A stretch of 64,000 nt of DNA from Chthonomonas calidirosea (GTDB lineage: Bacteria > Armatimonadota > Fimbriimonadia > Fimbriimonadales > Fimbriimonadaceae). Below the pieces are notes generated by a model, which was not told the DNA's origin, searched no databases, and worked only from the letters and a program-made list of their open reading frames with translations. Of this stretch, positions 34,912-43,305 are shown in pieces. Made by a program: the position numbers and the translations under genes. Within the stretch, counting starts at the first letter, position 1, and every line of letters begins with the position of its first letter. The stretch is taken from contig CAMCWC010000012.1 in NCBI GenBank assembly GCA_945882415.1, positions 49,075-113,074 of the forward strand. The letters are read 5' to 3'.

Positions 34912-36158
34912 ACTGCCACCGTCTGTTTCTTCTTCGACCACTTCTTCGCAAAACCGCAATGAATGACAACGGAAAGGATCAATCCGATTGAGAACGACAG
35001 TACGGCGATCAGACTGTAGCGCTTGTTGGAAGGTGTCGATTCAACCGTCGGTTCTTGAAGAACGGTCCAAACGAGTCGATAGAATTCGCTTTTAAGTTTT
35101 GCCTGCTCGTACTGCTCACGAACCGTATCTGCGGTGGTCTGCTGCGCCTTGATTTGGCGGAGCATGCGCGAGAACTTCAAAGCTTCTTCCGGTGCCTTCT
35201 TCGAGAGCGTGACGAGAGTTTCACGCGTCCACTGGAGAGCTGCCTCTTCGGCCATTAAGGTTGCGAGCTCAGGGTCTAGGTTGGCATCCGCTGCTGCTTG
35301 TCGTCGCTTCATTTCGTCGACAAACAAACGTCTTGCCGTGCCAATCTCTCGTCTAAGGGCTTCGACTTCTGGTGCTTTGTCACCGTATTTTGTGAGTGCG
35401 ACCTGAAGATCATATTCAAGCTGGACAACTCGGTTGCGGTAGGTTTCGCGCGCTGGGTCACCCGTTGGCATGTTTGGAGCCGCCGAGGTCACGCGCTTGA
35501 TGTAACCTTCTGCACTCTCAATCTTCTTTCGAACTGCGCCGAGTTCGATATCGATCTGCTTCAAACGCCGAACGTAATTAAAGTTGACGAGGGGACTTGC
35601 CGTGTCGGGCACGGTTTCAAACTGTTCCTGTACCTTACGGAACTCCTCTTCGAGCGACGCCAGCTCGGCCTCTTCGCGCTCCAATGTCTGCTGAAGTAGT
35701 CCGGTCTGCTGGTCTCCAAGCGAAAGGCTCAGCTTTCCAGAAAGCGTCCGCAACTCGTTGAGAGCGAGATCCACGACTTTCTTACTGAGATCTTTCTTGC
35801 CGGTGGTCGCAATGATGACCAACTGTCCAAACTCCGCATCCTCTCGGTAGTCGAGCAATCCTCGCAGGTCCTGCGTCGAGATTCCGCTGCCTTTGCTTAC
35901 GGCTTGCATCACCGGAAGGCTTTCACCGACGCCTTGAAGAACGGTCAGGGGCGAAGCTTGACCCTGGAAGGTCGGTGGAGCATCGGCGCCTGGAACCACC
36001 GGCGTGACGATTACGGCAGTTGCGCGGTACTGGCTTGGCATCAGGAAGGCCACACCCAGAACAATCCCGGTGAACAAAGCGGCGAGCAGAATCACCCGAA
36101 TGATGTTCTTTCCGAGGAACTCTAAATACGGCCGCAGGTTAATTTCGTCGTTCGTCAT
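34908..36158 (-). CDS. Wzz-like polysaccharide co-polymerase (copy 2)
   Basis: 416 residues, with N-terminal (about 18-38, IIRVILLAALFTGIVLGVAF) and C-terminal (about 383-405) membrane helices and a long coiled-coil periplasmic part. It shares the order and motifs of the copy at 28650-29927 (QASPLTVLQGVGES here, EASPLSVLTGIGKS there; both have a KAPEEALKF or APQESLEF segment before the last coil). It heads a minus-strand operon with the ligase/polymerase and flippase genes. Two diverged Wzz-like proteins could set two chain lengths or act together. Confidence 0.87.
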   Translation of the reverse strand: MTNDEINLRPYLEFLGKNIIRVILLAALFTGIVLGVAFLMPSQYRATAVIVTPVVPGADAPPTFQGQASPLTVLQGVGESLPVMQAVSKGSGISTQDLRGLLDYREDAEFGQLVIIATTGKKDLSKKVVDLALNELRTLSGKLSLSLGDQQTGLLQQTLEREEAELASLEEEFRKVQEQFETVPDTASPLVNFNYVRRLKQIDIELGAVRKKIESAEGYIKRVTSAAPNMPTGDPARETYRNRVVQLEYDLQVALTKYGDKAPEVEALRREIGTARRLFVDEMKRRQAAADANLDPELATLMAEEAALQWTRETLVTLSKKAPEEALKFSRMLRQIKAQQTTADTVREQYEQAKLKSEFYRLVWTVLQEPTVESTPSNKRYSLIAVLSFSIGLILSVVIHCGFAKKWSKKKQTVAV

Positions 36159-36209
36159 CCAAACCCCGGCTTAGTACCGCTCTAGTCAAAAAATCATACC
36201 AGAGTGAAC

Positions 36210-37139
36210 CTAACGCGTCTCGAGAGAGCTCACCAGTCGAGCTAATCCAATTGAAAGCGGGGTCATGGGTGAATCCCAGAGACTTCGCATGCGCCCAACA
36301 TTTGCCCGTGAGATCATAATGTCGCCTGCCCTTGGCTCGCCAAAGGTCACTTCAGCACGGATGCCGAGAATGCCTTCAAGCTCTTCCACAAGGTCACGCA
36401 GGGTCACTGAGGTTCCAGTACCAACGTTCATCAGGTCAGGAACTTCATTCTTCGGGACGAGACTGGTGATGAAAGCTGCCAAGTCGCGCACGTACACAAA
36501 GTCTCGCGACTGGTAGCCATCGCCAAAAATCGAAATTCCTTGGCCCGCCTTGAGACGGTTCACAAAGATGCTGATCACGCCGCTGTAGGCCGAGTTCGGA
36601 TCTTGCCTTTCGCCATAGATATTGAAGAAGCGAAGCGCCGTACCGTGAATCCCATAAAGCCGCCCGTAGGCCCGCAACAAGAACTCGCCGGACATCTTAT
36701 CGAGCCCGTACGGCGAGGAAGGATCGGGCATGTCGGTCTCGAGATGCGGTTCCGGCTTGTTTGCCGTGTAGGTCGCCGCGGAACTGGCATAGACGATCCG
36801 CTTTACTTCGCTCGCCCTCATGGCTTCGAGGACGTTGAGCGTGCCAACGTAATTTGCTTGGTGAGTTTCTAGCGGAAATTCCACCGACTTCGCGACCGAC
36901 GGTTCGGCAGCAAGGTGCACAACGGCAGCAACGCCCGACATGGCTCCCGCGATCGATTTCGGATCACAGATGTCGCCTTCGACAAACTCGAACGGCCCCT
37001 CAAGGTGACTCAAGTTGCTCAGTTTTCCGGAAGAAAGATTGTCCAGAATCCGAACGGAATAGCCAGAGGCAAGCAACGTTTCAACGACGTGCGATCCTAT
37101 GAACCCCGCGCCACCGGTAACCAAAACAAGTTGAGACAC
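36210..37139 (-). CDS. NAD-dependent sugar epimerase/dehydratase (GalE-like)
   Basis: 309 residues, extended short-chain dehydrogenase fold. The NAD-binding GGAGFIGSHV is at residues 9-18, the catalytic Ser region is YASSAATY, and the YxxxK motif is YGLDK. The late segment GDGYQSRDFVYVRD is typical of UDP-sugar 4-epimerases. It would interconvert a nucleotide sugar for the exopolysaccharide. The exact substrate is not certain. The start is GTG 37139 with AAGG just before it. Confidence 0.93.
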   Translation of the reverse strand: MSQLVLVTGGAGFIGSHVVETLLASGYSVRILDNLSSGKLSNLSHLEGPFEFVEGDICDPKSIAGAMSGVAAVVHLAAEPSVAKSVEFPLETHQANYVGTLNVLEAMRASEVKRIVYASSAATYTANKPEPHLETDMPDPSSPYGLDKMSGEFLLRAYGRLYGIHGTALRFFNIYGERQDPNSAYSGVISIFVNRLKAGQGISIFGDGYQSRDFVYVRDLAAFITSLVPKNEVPDLMNVGTGTSVTLRDLVEELEGILGIRAEVTFGEPRAGDIMISRANVGRMRSLWDSPMTPLSIGLARLVSSLETR

Positions 37140-37177
37140 GCCTTAGGTTACCGCTGGCGTAAGCTATCCACAAGCCG

Positions 37178-37954
37178 ATGACCTTGATCGACACGCATTG
37201 TCACCTGCACTCCGCCCATGAGTTTTTCCCCGATCCGGATGCCGAACTTCAGCGGGTCCGGGAGGCAGGAGTCGAAACCATCATCGCCATTGGAACCGAT
37301 CCCAGTGATTGGCAGCGCGCTCTGGACTTTAGTGATCGACATTCCGGAGTTTTTGTCGCCTTGGGCTGGCATCCAACGCACGTTTCGGACTTCGAATTGA
37401 GCCAAGTGTCAGGGCTCAGAGCCCTGCTCGCGCATCCGAACGTGGTTGCCCTTGGCGAGATCGGTTTGGACTTTCATTGGGACTACACCACGCCAGACCA
37501 GCAGATGGCTGCCCTGATCCCGCAACTAGACCTTGCTAGCGAGCTCGACCTTCCGGTGGTATTTCACGCCCGAAAGGCAACCGGAGCGCTACTGGACGTC
37601 TTAGAAGCTCGGCCCGTACAGCCGTACCTGTTTCATTGCTTCGCAGGCGATGAGTCGGACGTCGAACGAGGGGTCGCACTTGGCGCCTATTTCGGAGTGG
37701 ACGGTCCCGTGACTTACAAGAAATCGGAGGATTATCGACAGTTGATCAAACGAATTCCGCTAGATCGGCTGGTTCTAGAAACCGATAGCCCGTACTTATC
37801 ACCAGAACCCGTGCGGGGTAAGCCAAATTCGCCCGCTAACTTGCCGCTGATCAACGCAAAGATGGCCGCTATCTTCGATCTTTCGATCGAAGATGCGGCC
37901 AAGCAGTTCACGGACAACGCCGTGCGATTCTTTAGGCTAGAAAGCCGCGCTTGA
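37178..37954 (+). CDS. tatD: TatD-family metal-dependent hydrolase (DNase)
   Basis: 258 residues, TIM-barrel amidohydrolase fold. The metal ligands are in place: DTHCHLH near the N terminus, LGEIGLDF (Glu), VVFHAR (His), LFHCFAGD (His) and LETDSPYLSPEP (Asp). TatD proteins act as 3' exonucleases. It stands alone on the plus strand; its last 23 nt overlap the convergent ECF sigma gene. Confidence 0.95.
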   Translation: MTLIDTHCHLHSAHEFFPDPDAELQRVREAGVETIIAIGTDPSDWQRALDFSDRHSGVFVALGWHPTHVSDFELSQVSGLRALLAHPNVVALGEIGLDFHWDYTTPDQQMAALIPQLDLASELDLPVVFHARKATGALLDVLEARPVQPYLFHCFAGDESDVERGVALGAYFGVDGPVTYKKSEDYRQLIKRIPLDRLVLETDSPYLSPEPVRGKPNSPANLPLINAKMAAIFDLSIEDAAKQFTDNAVRFFRLESRA

Positions 37955-38519
37955 TCACGATGTCGCGGAGCAATCGGCGACCTCGGTGAATTCGGCTTCT
38001 GACGGTGCCGATGGTCGTGCGCTGAACGTCGGCAATTTCGGAGTAGCTCAGACCTTCGAGGTCACACATCACGATCGCGGTTCGGTAGACCTCCGGGAGT
38101 TCTGCAAGAGAGGCATGCAACTCGGATCGAAACTCGTCCGCAAGCAACTCTTGGTCCGGGGTCGGAGCGGAGTCTGCAATCGGCAGTTCCTGTACTTCCC
38201 CGTCCGATGGCGAGATCATGGAGTTCAGAGAGTCTGCCTTTCGAATCGGGTTTTCGCGTCGGAGGGAATCTAGATAGGCGCGCTGCATGATGCGAAGGAG
38301 CCAGTTGAGGAATGGGCGGCCGGCGATGTAGCTGTCATATCCCTTCCATGCCTTCACGAACGTTTCCTGCATCAAATCTTCTGCGTCCGATGGGTTTCGG
38401 GTCAGCTGAAGGGCCATGGTGTAGGCGCGGCGCCGGGTCTCAGAAACTTTTTGCTGGAACTGACGCAGGTCACTTTCTGTTCGAGCCTCGGCTGATATGT
38501 TTTCGATCAATGTTTCCAT
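37932..38519 (-). CDS. RNA polymerase sigma factor, ECF type
   Basis: 195 residues. Region 2 carries NPSDAEDLMQETFVKAW and the -10 recognition segment (about 40-100), a variable linker follows, and region 4 has LPEVYRTAIVMCDLEGLSYSEIADVQ with the helix-turn-helix TTIGTVRSRIHRGR (about 135-180). No anti-sigma factor gene is adjacent, so control is not visible. GAGGAG lies 9 nt before the ATG. The gene is divergent from the receiver-like gene at 38677. Confidence 0.93.
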   Translation of the reverse strand: METLIENISAEARTESDLRQFQQKVSETRRRAYTMALQLTRNPSDAEDLMQETFVKAWKGYDSYIAGRPFLNWLLRIMQRAYLDSLRRENPIRKADSLNSMISPSDGEVQELPIADSAPTPDQELLADEFRSELHASLAELPEVYRTAIVMCDLEGLSYSEIADVQRTTIGTVRSRIHRGRRLLRDIVIKRGFLA

Positions 38520-38676
38520 TTATTGCGCTCCTCAGCCTAGAATCCCTCAATTCTTGCCGTGTGATGGTAATGATACATCATTCAAGAGTAATAGGCAAGG
38601 GCCCACACAAAACAGAAATTTTTTAAAAGGACGCGAACAAGGAAGGGATAAGGGAGTTCTAACATCTACCAGTTCT

Positions 38677-39042
38677 ATGAATTTCGTTGTCGTTTCCAAG
38701 GACGCTGAGGTCATCAAGGCCGCTCGGGAAGGCTTTCACCCGTCGGATGTTTGCCAAACCTTCGAGGATTGGCGTCTGGCGTTACAAGCATGCGGTCGAG
38801 CCGACATGCTTTTCGTCGACTTGATTTCGACTTTGATAGAACCCAACCGAATTGCCGGATACGAAATGTTCGCCAACGCGAAAATGTCGGATCCCACTTG
38901 CCTCAAGGTGCCGCTCGTGATCATCAGTCCCGAACCCGACTACGATCTGGACTACATGGTGGGTTGGCCCGATTTCGTCTTCGGCCATATTCAGCGCCCG
39001 GTCTCGTTCAAGCACTTCCGACGAGCTTCAACTTGGGTCTGA
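38677..39042 (+). CDS. Degenerate receiver-like protein
   Basis: 121 residues with the outline of a response-regulator receiver domain: a first strand NFVVVSKDAEV with one acidic residue instead of the usual pair, a putative phospho-acceptor Asp in MLFVDLI, a Ser in VIIS, and an Arg-Pro (QRPVS) where Lys-Pro is normal. There is no output domain. It may be a pseudo-receiver or a highly divergent one; assignment is by pattern. TAACAT at 38660-38665 lies 11 nt before the ATG. It is divergent from the ECF sigma gene, and convergent with the Xer gene (4 nt apart). Confidence 0.6.
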   Translation: MNFVVVSKDAEVIKAAREGFHPSDVCQTFEDWRLALQACGRADMLFVDLISTLIEPNRIAGYEMFANAKMSDPTCLKVPLVIISPEPDYDLDYMVGWPDFVFGHIQRPVSFKHFRRASTWV

Positions 39043-39046
39043 CGTT

Positions 39047-39931
39047 TTAGGCGACGTGCGCATGTGAGCGCGGATGCGCCTTCTCCACCGCATCTCGCAA
39101 CCGCTCAACGCTGACGTGGGTGTAGATCTGCGTTGTCGACACGCTTTCGTGACCCAAAAGCTGCTGAACCGCCTTCAGATCCGCCCCGCCATCCAGCAGG
39201 TGCGTGGCAAAGCTGTGCCGTAACGTATGCGGGGAAATCGTATCCGGTAGCCCCGCTCCCTTTGCCCATCGCTTAATCACGTTTTGGACGGTCCGAGTGG
39301 TCAACCGCTTGCCACTGGGCCCGGTGAAGAACGCCTGGTTTCCGGCGCCTCGCGGCGTGATGCGCTCTTCCTTCGCGTACCGCTGAAGTGAACTCGCGCA
39401 TGTCTTGCCAAACAAAGTCATGCGATCTTTATTGCCCTTACCTCGAACGCGGACCATGCATTGATCGAAGTCAAGGTCGGACTCATCAATAGACACGGCT
39501 TCCGACACGCGCAAGCCTGCAGAGTAGATCAACTCCAAAATGGCTCGGTCACGCAACGGTGAGTCTCCGGACGGCATCTGGTCGAGCAGATTTGCGGCTT
39601 GCTCTTGGCTCAATGCTTTCGGCAAGTTCCGTCGCTTGATCGGGGCTTCGAGAGCTTCCGTCGGATCGGATTCAAGCATTCCGACCAGCTTTAGGTACTT
39701 CACAAAACTTCGGAGTGAGCTCAATTTTCGCGCGCGGGTGACTGGGGTTATCCCAAACTCGCGAAGGTATCCGCGCAAGGCAATCGGCGTTAAGCCGGCA
39801 ACATTGCTCACTCGACTCGAAAGTTGCGCTAGATCGGCCCCGTAAGAACGAACGGTGTGGGGAGATCTTCGAACGGTGAGTTGATCCAAGTACCCCTGGA
39901 TCAACCCGTGAAGCTCGTTCGTGTAAACCAC
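39047..39931 (-). CDS. Tyrosine recombinase of the XerC/XerD type
   Basis: 294 residues. An N-terminal SAM-like core-binding domain (1-90, SPHTVRSYGADL) precedes the catalytic domain. Active-site residues are all visible: Arg in SAGLRVSEA, Lys in RGKGNKDR, HTLRHSFATHLL (His, Arg), the second His in LLGHESVSTTQIY, and the Tyr of IYTHVS. Full length for a chromosome-dimer-resolving Xer protein. It lies 15 nt downstream of fabF in the same direction, so it is probably read from the fab operon. XerC and XerD cannot be separated by eye. The GTG start is at 39931. Confidence 0.94.
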   Translation of the reverse strand: MVYTNELHGLIQGYLDQLTVRRSPHTVRSYGADLAQLSSRVSNVAGLTPIALRGYLREFGITPVTRARKLSSLRSFVKYLKLVGMLESDPTEALEAPIKRRNLPKALSQEQAANLLDQMPSGDSPLRDRAILELIYSAGLRVSEAVSIDESDLDFDQCMVRVRGKGNKDRMTLFGKTCASSLQRYAKEERITPRGAGNQAFFTGPSGKRLTTRTVQNVIKRWAKGAGLPDTISPHTLRHSFATHLLDGGADLKAVQQLLGHESVSTTQIYTHVSVERLRDAVEKAHPRSHAHVA

Positions 39932-39946
39932 GAATCAATGGTTGGC

Positions 39947-41200
39947 TCAAACTCGCTTAAGTAACAGCGAAACGTTGTGCCCGCCAAATCCGAACGAATT
40001 GTTCAGGGCGTACTCAATCGGAAGTTCACGCATCACGTTCGGAACGTAGTCCAGATCGCATGCCGGATCGGGCGTTTCGTAGTTGATCGTCGGTGGCACT
40101 TTCTGGTCTCGAATCGCCAGAGCGCAAACCATCGACTCAATCGCACCGGCTGCACCGAGCGTGTGACCCGTCATGCTCTTCGTCGAGCTGATCGCTACTT
40201 TGTGGGCGTGATCGCCAAAGGCGCCTTTGATGGCCAGCGTCTCTGCTGGATCGCCGATGGGAGTACTTGTTCCGTGGGCATTGATGTAATCAACGCGGTG
40301 AGGAGAAACTCCGGCTCGGTCAAGTGCGCGAAGCATCGCATTGCGAGCGCCGCGACCTTCGGGATGAACTCCGGTGATGTGATAGGCATCGGCGGTCATG
40401 CCGTATCCGACAATCTCCGCGTAAATCTTGGCTCCGCGGGCAATGGCATGCTCAAGTTCCTCAAGAACCATCACTCCCGCGGCCTCGCCCATTACAAATC
40501 CATCACGATCAAGATCAAACGGCCGACTTGCCCGCTGAGGCTCGTCGTTTCGAGTGGACATGGCACGGGCAGCACAGAACGCAGCAACGCCGATGTCGTT
40601 GATTGGGGCTTCAACCCCTCCCGCGAGCATCATCTTGGCGTCACCACGCTTGATCACGTGGTAGGCGTCACCAATGGAGTTTGCGCCGGTGGAGCAAGCG
40701 GTAACTGCCGCTACATTGGGACCGCGTAGGTCGTTCAGAATCGAAACGATTCCGCCCGGCATGTTCGCGATCATGTAAGGAACCCAGAACGGGCTCACTT
40801 TGCTCGGGCCGCGCTCGTACATGATGCGCGTGTTCTCGTGCATGACGTTTAGTCCGCCGATGCCCGAACCGATGAAAACACCGAACTCATCTTTCAGCTC
40901 GTCAGTGAGCACGATAGTTGAGTCGTCTAGGGCCAGACGGGCAGCCGCTACTGCCATTGCAATGGCACGATCCACACGGCGAGCGTCCTTACGCTCCATC
41001 CAATCTTCAGCCTGAAAGTCTAAAACTTCGGCGGCAATTTTTGTAGGAAAAGGCTCTGGATCAATCAGCGAAATTCGATGAACTCCGCTCACTCCGTTCA
41101 GACAGTTCTGCCAGAACTTTTCCACGCCAATCCCCAGCGGGGTGACGGCACCGAGTCCGGTGATCACCACCCTGCCAGATCTGGCGAGCTCCCGGATCAT
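39947..41200 (-). CDS. fabF: 3-oxoacyl-[ACP] synthase II
   Basis: 417 residues, a complete KAS II. The catalytic Cys is in [12 protein letters not shown], and the two His are in [12 protein letters not shown] and [11 protein letters not shown]. The C terminus [10 protein letters not shown] is canonical. It elongates acyl-ACP with malonyl-ACP. The ATG overlaps the acpP stop (4 nt), so translation is coupled. It is the last fatty-acid gene in the fabD-fabG-acpP-fabF operon. Confidence 0.97.
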   Translation of the reverse strand: MIRELARSGRVVITGLGAVTPLGIGVEKFWQNCLNGVSGVHRISLIDPEPFPTKIAAEVLDFQAEDWMERKDARRVDRAIAMAVAAARLALDDSTIVLTDELKDEFGVFIGSGIGGLNVMHENTRIMYERGPSKVSPFWVPYMIANMPGGIVSILNDLRGPNVAAVTACSTGANSIGDAYHVIKRGDAKMMLAGGVEAPINDIGVAAFCAARAMSTRNDEPQRASRPFDLDRDGFVMGEAAGVMVLEELEHAIARGAKIYAEIVGYGMTADAYHITGVHPEGRGARNAMLRALDRAGVSPHRVDYINAHGTSTPIGDPAETLAIKGAFGDHAHKVAISSTKSMTGHTLGAAGAIESMVCALAIRDQKVPPTINYETPDPACDLDYVPNVMRELPIEYALNNSFGFGGHNVSLLLKRV

Positions 41201-41439
41201 TTTGGGAGTTTCTTTTCGATGTACTCAACCGCGGCGCCGACCGTCTTGATCTCGCCAACTTCGTCATCTGGGATCTCGATGCCGAACTCGTCCTCCAGGG
41301 CCATTACCAATTCGACAACGTCAAGGGAATCGGCTCCAAGATCGTCCTGGAACGAAGATGATTCGAGAACCTCTTCTTCCTTGACGCTCAGTTCCTCAAC
41401 CGTTACTTTTCTTACTCTGCTTAGAATGTCCTCGGACAT
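41197..41439 (-). CDS. acpP: Acyl carrier protein
   Basis: 80 residues, acidic, with the phosphopantetheine attachment motif [10 protein letters not shown] (Ser about 39). It carries growing acyl chains for FabD, FabG and FabF, whose genes flank it. TATCTT on the minus strand (41449-41454) stands 9 nt before the ATG, so there may be an internal promoter within the operon giving extra ACP mRNA. Confidence 0.97.
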   Translation of the reverse strand: MSEDILSRVRKVTVEELSVKEEEVLESSSFQDDLGADSLDVVELVMALEDEFGIEIPDDEVGEIKTVGAAVEYIEKKLPK

Positions 41440-41491
41440 AACTTTCGGAAGATACCCCGGCTAGCCGCGTTCTGCGCGGGCATTTTGGTGT

Positions 41492-42217
41492 TTAGAGGGT
41501 TAAACCGCCATCAACCGTGATCGTTTGACCGGTGATGTATCCCGAATTTTGGCTCGCTAAGAACAGTACGGCCGGTGAAATGTCGGCTGGCGTGCCTAGT
41601 CGGGCGATTGGCGCCGTCTTTTCGACCATCTGCTTAAAATCTTCAGAAAGTCCGGAGGTCATGTCCGTTTCGATGAAGCCCGGTGCCACGGCATTGCACG
41701 TGATTCCCCGCGATCCCAGCTCCTTTGCCACCGATTTCGTGAGTCCGAACAGGCCCGCTTTTGCCGCGGCATAGTTTGCCTGGCCCGCCGCGCCGCCTTG
41801 GCCAACAACGCTGCTTATGTTGATGATCCTGCCGTACCGGGCCTTCATCATCGACTTAGCGACGGCCTTGGTGCACAGGAAGGCGCCCTTGAGATTGACC
41901 GCAATAACGCGATCCCAATCATCTTCCTTCATTCGGATCAGCAAAGTGTCCCGGGTGATTCCCGCGTTGTTCACCAAAACACTTGGCGTTCCAAGCTGAG
42001 CCGTGACGGCCTCAAACAGCGCCTCAACCGATTCCTGGTTTGAGACATCCGCCGCGAACGCAACCCCGCCAATCGCTTCGGCGGTGCCACTCGCTCCCTC
42101 AATCGTGGTGGCGACGCAGGCAACCTTTGCGCCTTCCGCGGCGAAAGCTTCGGCAATTGATCGGCCGATACCACGGCTCGCTCCGGTCACCACAACGACT
42201 TGATCCTGAAACTGCAT
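41492..42217 (-). CDS. fabG: 3-oxoacyl-[ACP] reductase
   Basis: 241 residues, a classic short-chain dehydrogenase. The NADP-binding GASRGIGRS is at about residues 12-20, NNAG is at about 86, and the Ser-Tyr-Lys triad is in INISSVVGQ and NYAAAKAG. The C terminus SGYITGQTITVDGG fits FabG closely. It reduces 3-oxoacyl-ACP in the elongation cycle. It follows fabD by 15 nt. Confidence 0.97.
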   Translation of the reverse strand: MQFQDQVVVVTGASRGIGRSIAEAFAAEGAKVACVATTIEGASGTAEAIGGVAFAADVSNQESVEALFEAVTAQLGTPSVLVNNAGITRDTLLIRMKEDDWDRVIAVNLKGAFLCTKAVAKSMMKARYGRIINISSVVGQGGAAGQANYAAAKAGLFGLTKSVAKELGSRGITCNAVAPGFIETDMTSGLSEDFKQMVEKTAPIARLGTPADISPAVLFLASQNSGYITGQTITVDGGLTL

Positions 42218-42232
42218 CGCCGTAGTAAACCC

Positions 42233-43099
42233 CTAGCCAAAGGCCCGCGATGAAACGGTCCGATCAATTCGCTTGATCAATCCGCCAAGCACTTCTCCGC
42301 CGCCAAGTTCGACAAACTCGGTGACACCCTGCGAGATCATGAATTGCACCGATTCCGTCCAACGAACCGGACTGACAAGTTGCTGTTCCAAAATCGGGGC
42401 CCAGTTGTCACTTTGTACGGCTGCGGTCACATTCGCAACAACGGGAACGTTTCCTCCCGCAAACTCAACCGCATCGAGCGCCTCGCGCATTCGAACTGCG
42501 GCCCCTGCCTTGAGCGGGCTGTGGAAAGCCCCGCTGACGTTTAGGGGCAGAACCCGCTTGGCCCCGGCTTCGGAAGCTTTCTCACTGGCAAGTTTCACGG
42601 CTTCTACTTCTCCGCTAATCACGAGCTGTCCGGGACAATTGTCATTGGCGATCACAACAACTCCGCTCACCGACTCGCACACCGCGGCGAGAGGTTCGCG
42701 ATCCAAGCCGAGCACCGCCGCCATGGTTCCGGGAGCCAAGAGCCCGGCCGATGCCATGAGCTCGCCTCGACGCTGAACAAGCTTTGCCCCATCTTCCACG
42801 GTCAGCACACCGGCACAAACGAGCGCCGCATATTCCCCGACCGAATGGCCAGCGGCGAACTGGAACTCTTCTTCCTGAGCGAAAAACGCCGCGACCGAGG
42901 TGACAAACAAAGCCAACTGTGCGTTCTGGGTTTGGCGCAAATCTTCTTCGGAAAGCTCCCAGCAGACCGCCCTCAGGTCCTTACCGGTTGCGCTCGACGC
43001 ACGATCAAAAACGCTCGCGGCAGCGTCGTTTGAGGTGGCTAGGGCCTGGCCCATGCCCGGTTTTTGCGACCCCTGTCCCGGGAAAATCATTGCTTTCAT
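42233..43099 (-). CDS. fabD: Malonyl-CoA:ACP transacylase
   Basis: 288 residues. The signature FPGQGSQKPGMG is at the N terminus, the nucleophile elbow GHSVGEYAALV has the catalytic Ser, and the catalytic His lies in SGAFHSPL. It moves malonyl groups from CoA to ACP. It is the first gene of the operon; TAGGCT on the minus strand (43106-43111) stands 6 nt before the ATG, so the operon mRNA probably begins at or near the start codon. Confidence 0.97.
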   Translation of the reverse strand: MKAMIFPGQGSQKPGMGQALATSNDAAASVFDRASSATGKDLRAVCWELSEEDLRQTQNAQLALFVTSVAAFFAQEEEFQFAAGHSVGEYAALVCAGVLTVEDGAKLVQRRGELMASAGLLAPGTMAAVLGLDREPLAAVCESVSGVVVIANDNCPGQLVISGEVEAVKLASEKASEAGAKRVLPLNVSGAFHSPLKAGAAVRMREALDAVEFAGGNVPVVANVTAAVQSDNWAPILEQQLVSPVRWTESVQFMISQGVTEFVELGGGEVLGGLIKRIDRTVSSRAFG

Positions 43100-43305
43100 G
43101 CCCTTAGCCTACCGACTGAAGGTCCTATTCTTGGGGCCAGATCCCGTGACATAATTTGGACTGTTTGATGAAAAGAGCCTTCCCTTTCACCTAGCGTAGC
43201 GGTCCCGTCGGCGCCCGCAAACACGCTGACTCGCTACTCTCGCGCACTTGCCGATCCCGCTGCGCACCGTGAAAACCCATGTTCCACTTGGAACGGAAGT
43301 GACTC
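43100..43305 (+). other. Intergenic region between fabD and the MFS gene: promoters and leader
   Basis: It holds the divergent -10-like boxes of fabD (43106-43111, minus strand) and of a plus-strand transcript (CATAAT, 43150-43155). An ATG at 43168 opens a nine-codon frame including stop, which could be a short leader peptide, but nothing supports its translation. A small hairpin GTTCC-ACTT-GGAAC (43281-43294) lies directly over the ribosome-binding region of the MFS gene. Confidence 0.35.
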
